Positions 1 through 7,051 of a stretch of 9,621 bases of DNA are shown piece after piece. The stretch is from JAAYDF01 sp964511155 (lineage in GTDB: Bacteria > Planctomycetota > Phycisphaerae > UBA1845 > PWPN01). The stretch is taken from NCBI GenBank assembly GCA_964511155.1, contig CAZEEJ010000202.1, forward strand, positions 1 to 9,621. Reading direction: 5' to 3'. Numbering within the stretch: position 1 is the first letter of the stretch; each line of letters begins with the position of its first letter. Both the position numbers and the translations under genes were made by a program. The notes beneath the pieces were generated by a model. The model had not been told where the DNA came from, made no database searches, and saw nothing but the letters and a program-made list of their open reading frames with translations.

Positions 1-1109
1 GCGAAAACGCCCTGATCCGATGGCTGCAGGAACGGTTCGCCGCCGACTCCTCCCGTGTGCCGGTAGGCATCGGCGACGACTTGGCGGCGGTACGCCTCGA
101 CCGTCCGTTGGTTGCCGTCACCTCGGACATGCTGCTGGACGGCGTGCACTTTGAGACGGAGCGGCACAGCTTCGCGGCCATCGGACACAAGGCCCTCGCC
201 TGCTCGCTGAGCGACTGTGCGGCCGCCGCCTGCTGGCCCAGGGCGGCGATGGTCAGCCTCGCCCTCCCGCAGACGATGACCCTGGCCGACGTGCAGCGTC
301 TCTACGAAGGGATGAGCCGCCTGGCGGACGAGTTCCACTGCCCGATCGTCGGCGGCGACACGACAAGCTGGCCCGGGCGGCTGGTCATCGACGTGACCGT
401 CCTGGCCGAGCCGATGGCCCCCGATCGCGGTCCGATGCGGCGATGCGGAGCGCAAGCGGGCGATACCATCTTTGTGTCCGGGCCGCTGGGCGGCAGTCTG
501 CTTCGCCGGCACCTCGCGTTCACGCCGCGGCTCGACTTGGCCGCCCTGCTCGCCTCCGAACCCGGCCTGCACGCGATGATGGACATCTCCGACGGTCTGG
601 CCATGGACCTGGATCGACTCTGCCAGGCCTCGGGCTGTGATGCCGAGCTGTCACGCGAAGCCCTCGCCGCTGCGGTCAGCGAGGATGCGCGGGCCATGGC
701 CGGCACCGACGGCCGTACCCCGCTCGACCACGCCCTCAGCGACGGCGAGGACTTCGAGCTTCTGCTGGTCGGCAATGCCGAACTGGCAACCCTCGCCGCG
801 GCACCCGACAAGGGGACCAACCGCACCGAACCCATGAAACCTCCGTCCGAGCTTGCCTCTTCGCGAAGCGATTCCCCCGTGCCGCCCAACACCGATGCAA
901 ACGACCCGCAACCTGCGGACCCCTCGTCCGGGCTTGCCGCTTCGCGGGAAGCGCACACCGATCCCCGTCACCGCGACCCCGCTCCCAGGTTGATCCCCGT
1001 AGGCCGCATCGTCGCCCGAGCAACCGCCGGCCGCTCCGCCATCACCCTGTTATCCCCCGAAGGCCGTCGCGAACCGCTGGAGCCCCGTGGGTACGAGCAC
1101 TTCCGATGA
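1..1109 (+). CDS. thiL: Thiamine-monophosphate kinase (ThiL), 5' end just outside the window
   Basis: ThiL phosphorylates thiamine monophosphate to thiamine diphosphate with ATP in the cytoplasm, the last step of thiamine cofactor synthesis. The frame is open from base 3 and reads ENALIRWLQERF before VGIGDD, which is the usual ThiL N-terminus, so the true start is only a few codons upstream and the GTG at 57 is not the start. Family motifs appear in order: GIGDD, SDMLLDGVHF, GHKALACSLSD, VGGDTT, SGPLGG, MMDISDGL and SDGEDFELLL, ending in the typical GYEHF. A low-complexity stretch of about 60 residues rich in Pro, Ser, Asp and Arg (nt about 804-986) sits between GEDFELLL and IPVGRI, where the family normally has a short linker. 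The stop overlaps the tsaE start (ATGA), which suggests coupled translation. The family call is secure. Whether the insert affects activity is unknown. Confidence 0.95.
   Translation, partial: ENALIRWLQERFAADSSRVPVGIGDDLAAVRLDRPLVAVTSDMLLDGVHFETERHSFAAIGHKALACSLSDCAAAACWPRAAMVSLALPQTMTLADVQRLYEGMSRLADEFHCPIVGGDTTSWPGRLVIDVTVLAEPMAPDRGPMRRCGAQAGDTIFVSGPLGGSLLRRHLAFTPRLDLAALLASEPGLHAMMDISDGLAMDLDRLCQASGCDAELSREALAAAVSEDARAMAGTDGRTPLDHALSDGEDFELLLVGNAELATLAAAPDKGTNRTEPMKPPSELASSRSDSPVPPNTDANDPQPADPSSGLAASREAHTDPRHRDPAPRLIPVGRIVARATAGRSAITLLSPEGRREPLEPRGYEHFR
844..946 (+). repeat. Two in-frame copies of a 22-bp repeat inside the thiL insert
   Basis: Copy A (844-865) and copy B (925-946) match at 20 of 22 bases. 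Both begin CGTCCG and end CTTCGCG. Their period is 81 nt, exactly 27 codons, so both are read in the same frame, giving SELASSR and SGLAASR. Each is followed by a short palindromic stretch (CTTCGCGAAG in A; CGCTT...AAGCG in B). This looks like an intergenic-type repeat that spread into a tolerant loop of ThiL; that origin is inferred. Confidence 0.7.
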
Positions 1110-1600
1110 CCACAATCACACTGCATAGCGACGGACCGGAGAAAACGCAGGCACTGGGCCGGGCGATGGGAGCGGCACTGGTCCCCGGCCAAGTCATCGC
1201 CCTCATCGGCCCGCTCGGGGCCGGCAAGACCACGCTGGTCAAGGGGCTCGCCGCGGGGGCCGGTGTGACCGACCTCCGGCAGGTGAACAGCCCGACCTTC
1301 GTCATCGTCAACGAATACCAGACCGCACCCAGCCAAGCGGGCCTGACCATCCACCACGTCGACGCCTACCGGCTGCGCGGCAGCAGCGACCTCGAAGCCA
1401 TCGGTTTTGATGAGATGCTCACCCAGGGGGCTGTCGTCATCGAGTGGGCCGACCGCGTGGCCGACCTCCTCCCGTCCGACACCCTCACCATCCGCCTGTC
1501 GTCCACCAGCGAGCAGGCCCGCACGCTCCTCTGCTCCGCCGGCGGCCCCGTCTCCGCCCAACTGTTGGCCGCCCTGCCCCCGCAGGGGCGGGAGTGCTGA
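1106..1600 (+). CDS. tsaE: tRNA threonylcarbamoyladenosine biosynthesis ATPase TsaE (YjeE family)
   Basis: TsaE is the small P-loop ATPase that works with TsaB and TsaD to put the t6A modification on A37 of ANN-decoding tRNAs. The 164-residue length fits the family. The Walker A motif GPLGAGKTT is at residues 35-43. It is followed by the family motifs SPTFVIVNEY, HVDAYRL, GFDEML and VIEWADRV. The start ATG overlaps the thiL stop by 4 bp. The last residues (PPQGREC) and the TGA stop are encoded by the beginning of a GAGTGCT heptamer array, so the natural C-terminus may have been altered by growth of that repeat. The thiL-tsaE pairing looks like a plain housekeeping operon, with no regulatory site visible between the genes. 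Confidence 0.95.
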   Translation: MTTITLHSDGPEKTQALGRAMGAALVPGQVIALIGPLGAGKTTLVKGLAAGAGVTDLRQVNSPTFVIVNEYQTAPSQAGLTIHHVDAYRLRGSSDLEAIGFDEMLTQGAVVIEWADRVADLLPSDTLTIRLSSTSEQARTLLCSAGGPVSAQLLAALPPQGREC

Positions 1601-1623
1601 GTGCTGAGTGCTGAGTGCTGAGT
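1592..1623 (+). repeat. Heptanucleotide tandem array (GAGTGCT), about 4.6 copies
   Basis: Four perfect GAGTGCT units start at 1592, 1599, 1606 and 1613, followed by a partial GAGT (1620-1623). The tsaE stop TGA (1598-1600) is formed at the junction of units 1 and 2. Heptamer arrays of this kind are known as short tandemly repeated sequences in cyanobacteria and other genomes. Because seven is not a multiple of three, a change in unit number upstream of the stop could shift the tsaE end; the present stop lies in the first units. Confidence 0.9.
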
Positions 1624-1664
1624 AAGGCTACCCTGCTGCCCCGCTGCCTTGCTGCCTCCCCGCA

Positions 1665-1690
1665 GGGTCCGTGACAGGCTAGACGGACCC
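1665..1690. other. 8-bp perfect inverted repeat (hairpin) after tsaE
   Basis: GGGTCCGT (1665-1672) is the exact reverse complement of ACGGACCC (1683-1690), with a 10-nt loop between them. It lies 65 bp after the tsaE stop and could end or stabilise the thiL-tsaE transcript, but no T-run follows it. It may be part of the adjoining repeat element instead. Confidence 0.45.
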
Positions 1691-1825
1691 GGGTGGCCCA
1701 TCCATCGCAACGCGATGGGTGGGCTCACGATGATGCGGATGTGAGGAAGGGCTCCTGGTAAGGCAAGCTTTCCCACGCGTTCGATCATCGCCAGCCCACC
1801 CTTGCTGCGTAAGGATGGGCCACCC
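1691..1825. repeat. Inverted pair of a hairpin-forming repeat element
   Basis: The outer 13 bases at 1691-1703 (GGGTGGCCCATCC) are the exact reverse complement of 1813-1825, and the similarity extends inward to GGGTGGGCT (ending 1725) and AGCCCACCC (starting 1793). The arms are therefore about 33-35 bp long with a core of 67 bp. Each arm also folds on itself: 1697-1708 pairs with 1712-1723 around a 3-nt loop with one G-U pair, and 1795-1803 pairs with 1811-1819 around a 7-nt loop with one mismatch. The core encodes nothing recognisable. It resembles a MITE-like or REP-like non-coding element; the family is not identified. Confidence 0.7.
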
Positions 1826-1861
1826 GCCTGCCTCGCTGCCTTGCTACCTCCCCTCGCCCAG

Positions 1862-1890
1862 TTGCCTCGGCTCGCAACGGGCATTATACT
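1862..1890 (+). promoter_or_regulatory. Sigma70-type promoter of the tRNA-Glu gene
   Basis: A -35 box TTGCCT (1862-1867) and a -10 box TATACT (1885-1890) are separated by exactly 17 bp. They match the consensus at 4/6 and 5/6 bases. Transcription would start near 1897, about 30 bp before the mature tRNA 5' end. The sequence between is C-rich, which fits a GC-rich discriminator, a feature usual in stable RNA promoters subject to growth control; that control is inferred. Confidence 0.65.
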
Positions 1891-1928
1891 ACCCCCTCCA
1901 ACCGACCGGCCGCTCGCCGGCAGTCGGC

Positions 1929-2001
1929 GGCCCCATCGTCTAGAGGCCCAGGACACCGGCTTTTCACGCCGGCAACGCGGGTTCGAATCCCGCTGGGGTC
2001 A
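1929..2001 (+). tRNA. tRNA-Glu, anticodon TTC (UUC)
   Basis: The full cloverleaf can be drawn. The acceptor stem pairs GGCCCCA (1929-1935) with TGGGGTC (1994-2000), including one G-U pair. A D-arm GTC...GAC follows. The anticodon stem is CCGGC/GCCGG with loop TTTTCAC and anticodon TTC at 1963-1965. The T-arm is GCGGG TTCGAAT CCCGC. The discriminator base is A2001 and CCA is not encoded, so it must be added after transcription. The D-loop and anticodon arm resemble typical bacterial tRNA-Glu. A promoter lies just upstream. No clear terminator is seen downstream before the convergent mini-ORF. Confidence 0.97.
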
Positions 2002-2065
2002 TGCAAGGATCTGGGCGCATACCACGGTCCGAGATCACGAACACGCCCCCCCGGCTCGACTCGCT

Positions 2066-2103
2066 TGTTCCTCTGCCGCGAGGCCGACGACGAGATTAAC
2101 GCC
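2066..2103. repeat. Left copy of a 38-bp direct repeat bracketing the signalling operon
   Basis: This stretch, which begins TGTTCCTCTGCCGCGAGGCC, recurs in the same orientation at 9107-9144 with 37 of 38 bases identical (A2098 against G9139). It lies 64 bp downstream of the tRNA-Glu gene and ends 5 bp short of the mini zinc-finger ORF stop (2109). One frame of both copies reads LFLCREADDEI(N/D)A. Its origin is unknown: a recombination scar, an attachment-like site or a shared coding remnant are all possible. Confidence 0.8.
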
Positions 2104-2108
2104 GCCGT

Positions 2109-2258
2109 TTACGCCGCTCGCCCGGCCCACAGCGCCTCCAGCCGCCCCCGGCAGGTCGCGCACGTCTCCACGTGCCCGCGGATCGCCGAAGCCTCATGCT
2201 CGGGCAGAGCGCCATCCAGCAGCGACTTCAGAATCGCGATGTCAATGCAGTGGGACAT
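2109..2258 (-). CDS. 49-residue stand-alone zinc-binding (anti-sigma-type) domain, copy of the kinase N-terminus
   Basis: The product closely matches residues 1-49 of the upstream kinase (SLLDG, EASAIR, ETCATCRGRLE and AGRAA are shared) and then stops at TAA. The ligands C4, H29, C33 and C36 form the C-x24-H-x3-C-x2-C pattern of ZAS (anti-sigma zinc finger) domains. The ATG at 2258 is preferred over the ATG at 2291 because it aligns with the kinase start and has the same ribosome-binding context (GAGGTG at 2264-2269, then five bases before ATG). It begins 43 bp after the kinase stop on the same strand, so it is probably co-transcribed. No kinase sequence follows it. It may be a real regulator that competes with or pairs with the kinase finger, or the 5' scrap of a partial duplication. 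Function unknown. Confidence 0.65.
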   Translation of the reverse strand: MSHCIDIAILKSLLDGALPEHEASAIRGHVETCATCRGRLEALWAGRAA

Positions 2259-2301
2259 GGTTACACCTCGAATCGATGTCCATCCGCCCAAAGTCTGGCA
2301 C

Positions 2302-5300
2302 TCAATCGTCCGGGCCGGCCCGCGCCGATGCCGCCGCGGGGTCAGGAATCGTGCCGGTCAGGACGCCCAGCCGATAGGCCGACCAGTTATGGATGTAGTG
2401 GGCGCCGAGCAGCTTGCCCAGCTCCACCGACTTGCGGTACGCTGCGATAGCCTGCTCCAGCTTGCCCTCGATCTCCAACCGCTGGCCGATGTAGAACCAG
2501 GGCCAGCATGCGTATTGATTGCCAAGGCTCGCATGATTGGTGTAGCGCGCAACAAACTGCTCGTCCGTAACCATGTCCAGGAAATAGGCTGCTGTCCAGT
2601 GTTGTATGAAGGCATTGGACGGGGGTTCCGGACTCCAGTCTCCAAGATGCGCAACAACTGCCCGAAACACCGAGTGTGCCGCCTCGATCCGACCCACTTG
2701 GAGAAGTGCCCATGCCAGCGTATTAAGGCTTTCCGCAGAATCGTCGCCGCTGTCCACCAGGGTCTGAATCAAGGCCAGCGCCTGCTCGGAACCATGCCTG
2801 CATAGCAACAATTGAGCCTCCATCAATGCTCCCGGTGAATCTCCAGGGTAAAGCACAGGCAACTGAAGTCCCGACCCCGGATTATCCGCAGAAGGCGATG
2901 ACGCGGGTGCCGGCTGGGCAGCTGAAGAGCGGGTTGCCGGTGCCACGGGGGACGGCGAGGACGAAGTCGGGACTCGGGCTTCACCGCCAAGAACAGCTGC
3001 GGCTTCCTGGACGAGGGATCGTTCGTCGGCCGCGACGAGTTCCGGCTCCATTGTGTCAAGAGTGCGGCGAGCCCGTTCAAATGCCGCCCGCGCCTGCTCG
3101 GTCTCGCCGAGACACTCATGGGCCAGCGCAGCGAGAGCGGCATCACTCGGAGTACGTCCCCGGTTGAGAAGCTCCGACTCGGTCAGCACAGCCAGCGCTT
3201 CCCGGCAAGCTCCGGTACGCAACAGGGCGGCGCCCAGCGTGTTGAGGGTGGTCCCTTCGCGCGTCCTTTCCGCGGCGGCCTGAGCCATCTTCAGTGCCCG
3301 CCGGTACTCCTCCAGGCTGGCGCCCGGGTTCTTGACCACAGCCCAACTCTGGTTGTTCAGGGCCATCTTCGGTGCCAGCTTCAACGTCAGCGTCAAGAGT
3401 CGCTCCGGGTCATTCACCCCGTCGGGCCCCCAAATCATCTGCACAGTTCGCAGCAAGTTATCCTTGAGCTCCGACTGCCCGGGCAGAGCGGAGTCCTGCG
3501 TCAGCAAGTCCGCACTTGAAAGCACCAGTGACTCAATCTCGGCGTAATCGGAGGATTGGCTCCGTTCGACGAGAATCGAGGCCAGCAAGAGGCGCAGCTT
3601 GACCCGCAAGCTCGTGTCCTCTCGGTCTTCCCGGCTTTCCATTGCCTGCCTTGCCAGGCTTGCAGCCAGTTCCAAATTGCCTTGAGCTCTCTGCACGTCT
3701 GCCACCCTGTAGAGGAGGGAAGCACGTTCGCGCCCATCCATGACTTCGCTCTCCGCCGTGGCTTTCCAAAGCCGGATTGTCTTGTCCTTTCCACCGGATG
3801 CCAGAATCCGGCCGTCCGGTGAGACTGCGACTGCGTAGATGCTTCCGCTGTCCTGCTTCAGCGTGAGGCGCTCCAACCCCGTCGCGGTACTCCAGAGCCT
3901 AGCTGTGCCATCACGGCTGCCCGTCACCAGGCTTCGCCCATCCGGCAGAAACGCGAGCGAGTAGACCGGCCCGCTGTGACCCCGGAGTTGCCATGCGACT
4001 TGCCCCGTCGCGACCTCCCACAACGTGACGACTCTGTCGAAGCTGCCGGCGGCAAGCATCGTCCCGTCATTGCTGAAGCTCAAGCACCGCACGGCGGAGC
4101 TCCGCGGTGCCCAGGGACGCATCCACGTGGATCGCTTCTCGAATGTCTCGCCGTCCCACACGATGACCCTGTTGTCCGAGCCGCCGCTGGCGATCAGTCG
4201 CGCGTCCGGAGAGAAGGCCACCGCGTACGCGCTGCCCTCGTGCCCTGCCAGTGTTGCCCTCTCACTTCGCGTGAGCAGATCCCAGATACGGACACTTCCG
4301 TCGCTACAGCCCGCCGCCAGTCTTCTGCCGTCGGGGGAGAACGCGATTGCCTGCACTCGGTTCCCGTGCCCGCGAAGTTCCGCCTCCTCGTGACACGCGG
4401 CAACATTCCACAGCTTGACCGTCGCATCGTCGCCAGCGGAGGCCAGCACTCTACCGTCTGGGGAGAATATGACATCGGTGACCGCAGCTTTGTGCCCAAC
4501 CAGCGTCGCTCGCTCTCGTCCTGCACCGGGCTCCCACAGCTTGATCATACCCTGATCGTCGCCGCAGGCCAGCAGAAGTCCGTCGGGGGCGAACGCAAGC
4601 GCACCAATTTCGCCGGGATGCCCGGAAAGCTGCACGCAACCTCCGACCTGTGGGGTATCCCACACCACCACCTTGCCATCGATGCCTGCGGACAGGACTT
4701 GGCTGCCGTCACGCGAAAACAATACATCGTTAACATCGCCCTTGTGGGTGCCGTGACTGCCCGCGTTTCGCCCTGAGGCCAAGTCCCAGAGCCGCACGGA
4801 GTCATCCAGGCTTCCCGAAGCGACACGACGTCCGTCGGGCGAGAATGCAACCGCCTGAAGCCCGCTGTCGTGGCCTCGGAGAATCAAGTTCTCTCTTCCG
4901 CTGGCTATGTCGATGATCTTCGCCGTGCCGTCCCAACTGGCCGACGCCAGGAGGCGGCCGTCGGGAGAGAAGGCCAACCCGAAAACGCCGCTTCGCCATC
5001 GTTGCTCACCACTGAGCTTCAGGTTCGCAGGGTCATAGTGGGCGTCCAACACGGCTTTCAACTGATGACTTTGTGCATCCCAGACATGAACCCGCCCCAG
5101 CGCCGTTCCGGTGACGAAGACGTCACCGCGGGGGGACCAAGCCACCGAGGTGACTGACTCTTGAGTGAGCTCCGCCGTGGCACGCCCTACCACCACGTCC
5201 CAGACCCTGGCTGTGCCGTCGTAACTGCCTGTCAGAAGCTTCAGCCCATCGGGAGAGAAGGCCACTCCGCGTAGGAAATCTCTGTGGCCGGTCAGCTCAT

Positions 5301-7038
5301 GAAGCCTTGTGCCTGTAGATACGTCCCAGATTCTCGCGGTCTTGTCTCTGGACGCGGACGCCAGAAGGGCTCCGTCGGGGGAGAAATCAAGCGCCTCGAT
5401 CCACCCGGAGTGCTTCGGCGCGAGCGCGCGTCTGCGCCCTCCAGCTAGGTCAATCAGGGTAACCGTGTCATCCGTCCCCGCCGTAGCTAGGGTCTTCCCA
5501 TCGGGAGACAGGGCCAGCGCTCTAAGCTGCGAGCCGGTTTCATAGGCAACGGTCGGGCCGGCCTGATTGATCTTCCACAGGTAGTACCATTCGAAGCTGC
5601 GCAAGTCCTTCGGAAGGATGTACGGACTGACCTGGATCAGCAGGTCCTGGGCGTAAGAACTGCCAGCCTGGGAAGCTTCATGCGCTCGGTTGATGGCGAA
5701 GGCGTAGTAGTACTCGATCGATTCTTCAAGTTTCTGCTTGGCTTTTTGAGCGACTCTGGTCTGGCCATCCGCACGGTCGCGTTCCGTTTGGGCTTCTCGT
5801 CTCGCTTTTTCCGCGCGCACATACAGAGCCGAGCTAACAGCCAAGCCCGCTGTCAAGAGAAGCGCGAGCCCTGCGGCGACAGCCACCGGCAGCTTGTACC
5901 TCCTCAGGTTCTTTTTGAGCACGTACAGTGCGCTATCCCGCTTGGCCTCGATCGGCTCACCGGCCAGGTAGTGCCCGATATCGCGGGCTAGCTCGCCCGC
6001 GGACTGGTACCGCCGCTCGCGCTCCTTGCTCAGGCACTTGAGGACGATGGTCTCGACCTCGTCGTTGATCTGCTTGCGGATGGTGCTGGGCCGGGCCGGC
6101 TCGATCTTGATGATGCGGTCCAGCACGTCGCGCATGTTGCCAACTACGTCGTACGGGAACTTGCCGGTGAGCATCTGGTAGAGGATGACGCCCAGCGAGT
6201 AGACATCCGTACGCACATCCACCTTGCCGGGGATGGCCTCGGCCTGCTCCGGGCTCGCCCACGGCAGGCTGCCCATGAACTGGCCGGTCACCGTCATTAC
6301 CGACACCTCGCCCGCCCCCGCCGTCTTGGCCAGGCCGAAGTCCAGCACGTGCGGCTCGCCCTCGGCGTCGATGCGGATGTTGCCCGGCTTGAGATCCCGG
6401 TGGATCACGCCACGCAGGTGGGCGGCATTCACCGCTTCGCAAATCTTCGTGAACAGCCGCAGCGTCTCCTCGATCGACCGCTCTCGGCTGCTCATCCACA
6501 CATCCAGCGGCTGGCCGGAGATGTAGTCCATCACGAAGTAGAAGCTGCCGTGGGCTAGTCCACTGTCGTGCACGCCCACAATGTTGGGATGATTGAGCTG
6601 GCCGAGGATCTCGACCTCGCGCTCGAAGCGGGCCTTCTCACGCCGGTCGGCGAACGGCCCCTCACGCATGACCTTGATGGCCACCTTGCGCCGGGTGTGC
6701 TGCTGAACGGCCTGGTACACCACGCCCTGCCCGCCGCGGTGGATCTCCCGGATGATGCTGTAGCCGGGAATGCTGTCGCCGGCGGGGCCGGCACCGGCAT
6801 CGAGCCCGAAGCCACCTGCCGGCGCGAGCGATCGTGTCTCCCCCTGCCTGTCGCCCCGATCCGGCAGAGCATCCTTCGGGACCGGCCCGGCCGCCGCCCG
6901 CCCGGCCCGCAACTCTTCCAGTCGCCCGCGGCAGGTTGCACACGTCTCCGCGTGCGCGCGGATTGCCGACGCTTCCTGCTCCGCCAGCGTTCCGTCCAGC
7001 AGCGACTCCAGAACCGCGAGCTCAATACACTCAGACAT
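2302..7038 (-). CDS. Transmembrane Ser/Thr protein kinase with N-terminal zinc finger, 14 WD40 repeats and TPR-like C-terminus
   Basis: Domains along 1578 residues: ZAS-type zinc finger (1-45; C4, H29, C33, C36); linker; Hanks-type kinase (about 93-357) with G-loop RGGQGVVY (101-108), VAIK lysine K122, HRDLKPGN (213-220), DFG (233-235) and SPE (262-264); one membrane helix (about 384-406); a charged probable coiled coil (407-440); 14 WD40 repeats (about 500-1095), enough for two seven-bladed propellers; TPR-like helices (about 1100-1345); a Pro/Ser-rich linker (1356-1390); and more TPR-like helices (1400-1555). The catalytic residues are intact, so an active RD kinase is expected. With the kinase inside, the WD40/TPR part would lie outside the cytoplasm as sensor or scaffold; this is inferred. 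The start follows AGAGGTG, which overlaps the phosphatase stop only 10 bp upstream. The substrate is unknown. Confidence 0.95.
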   Translation of the reverse strand: MSECIELAVLESLLDGTLAEQEASAIRAHAETCATCRGRLEELRAGRAAAGPVPKDALPDRGDRQGETRSLAPAGGFGLDAGAGPAGDSIPGYSIIREIHRGGQGVVYQAVQQHTRRKVAIKVMREGPFADRREKARFEREVEILGQLNHPNIVGVHDSGLAHGSFYFVMDYISGQPLDVWMSSRERSIEETLRLFTKICEAVNAAHLRGVIHRDLKPGNIRIDAEGEPHVLDFGLAKTAGAGEVSVMTVTGQFMGSLPWASPEQAEAIPGKVDVRTDVYSLGVILYQMLTGKFPYDVVGNMRDVLDRIIKIEPARPSTIRKQINDEVETIVLKCLSKERERRYQSAGELARDIGHYLAGEPIEAKRDSALYVLKKNLRRYKLPVAVAAGLALLLTAGLAVSSALYVRAEKARREAQTERDRADGQTRVAQKAKQKLEESIEYYYAFAINRAHEASQAGSSYAQDLLIQVSPYILPKDLRSFEWYYLWKINQAGPTVAYETGSQLRALALSPDGKTLATAGTDDTVTLIDLAGGRRRALAPKHSGWIEALDFSPDGALLASASRDKTARIWDVSTGTRLHELTGHRDFLRGVAFSPDGLKLLTGSYDGTARVWDVVVGRATAELTQESVTSVAWSPRGDVFVTGTALGRVHVWDAQSHQLKAVLDAHYDPANLKLSGEQRWRSGVFGLAFSPDGRLLASASWDGTAKIIDIASGRENLILRGHDSGLQAVAFSPDGRRVASGSLDDSVRLWDLASGRNAGSHGTHKGDVNDVLFSRDGSQVLSAGIDGKVVVWDTPQVGGCVQLSGHPGEIGALAFAPDGLLLACGDDQGMIKLWEPGAGRERATLVGHKAAVTDVIFSPDGRVLASAGDDATVKLWNVAACHEEAELRGHGNRVQAIAFSPDGRRLAAGCSDGSVRIWDLLTRSERATLAGHEGSAYAVAFSPDARLIASGGSDNRVIVWDGETFEKRSTWMRPWAPRSSAVRCLSFSNDGTMLAAGSFDRVVTLWEVATGQVAWQLRGHSGPVYSLAFLPDGRSLVTGSRDGTARLWSTATGLERLTLKQDSGSIYAVAVSPDGRILASGGKDKTIRLWKATAESEVMDGRERASLLYRVADVQRAQGNLELAASLARQAMESREDREDTSLRVKLRLLLASILVERSQSSDYAEIESLVLSSADLLTQDSALPGQSELKDNLLRTVQMIWGPDGVNDPERLLTLTLKLAPKMALNNQSWAVVKNPGASLEEYRRALKMAQAAAERTREGTTLNTLGAALLRTGACREALAVLTESELLNRGRTPSDAALAALAHECLGETEQARAAFERARRTLDTMEPELVAADERSLVQEAAAVLGGEARVPTSSSPSPVAPATRSSAAQPAPASSPSADNPGSGLQLPVLYPGDSPGALMEAQLLLCRHGSEQALALIQTLVDSGDDSAESLNTLAWALLQVGRIEAAHSVFRAVVAHLGDWSPEPPSNAFIQHWTAAYFLDMVTDEQFVARYTNHASLGNQYACWPWFYIGQRLEIEGKLEQAIAAYRKSVELGKLLGAHYIHNWSAYRLGVLTGTIPDPAAASARAGPDD

Positions 7039-7043
7039 GGTTG

Positions 7044-7051
7044 CACCTCTA
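7044..7051 (-). promoter_or_regulatory. Shine-Dalgarno of the kinase gene overlapping the phosphatase stop codon
   Basis: On the minus strand the phosphatase stop TAG (7051-7049) runs directly into AGGTG, forming AGAGGTG (7050-7044) five bases before the kinase ATG (7038-7036). The overlap argues for translational coupling of phosphatase and kinase. The same GAGGTG plus 5-nt spacing precedes the mini zinc-finger ORF. Confidence 0.75.

Larger units (their letters stand above)
1631..1868. repeat. Octamer-type degenerate repeats in direct orientation flanking a hairpin element
   Basis: A CTGCC-rich stretch at 1631-1664 and another at 1826-1868 share a 20-bp direct repeat (1642-1661 and 1834-1853) that differs at one base. 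Each stretch reads roughly as 8-bp units of the type GCTGCCTT. The two stretches flank the inverted hairpin element at 1691-1825. The -35 box of the tRNA promoter lies at the right end of the second stretch. No coding function is seen. Confidence 0.65.

Noticed and set aside
302..958. 218-codon minus-strand open frame antisense to thiL
   Set aside because: It is Ser/Arg/Ala-rich, has no motif, and overlaps an unmistakable ThiL frame.
2002..2065. Terminator after tRNA-Glu
   Set aside because: No GC-rich stem followed by a T-run is present; only a run of seven C at 2046-2052.
1802..2377. 191-codon plus-strand open frame over the tRNA
   Set aside because: It runs through the repeat cluster, the tRNA gene and antisense to the mini zinc-finger ORF and kinase end; no motif.
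3976..4776. 266-codon plus-strand open frame inside the kinase gene
   Set aside because: It is the antisense shadow of the WD40 repeats, whose minus-strand frame shows clear periodic SPDG/LWD motifs.
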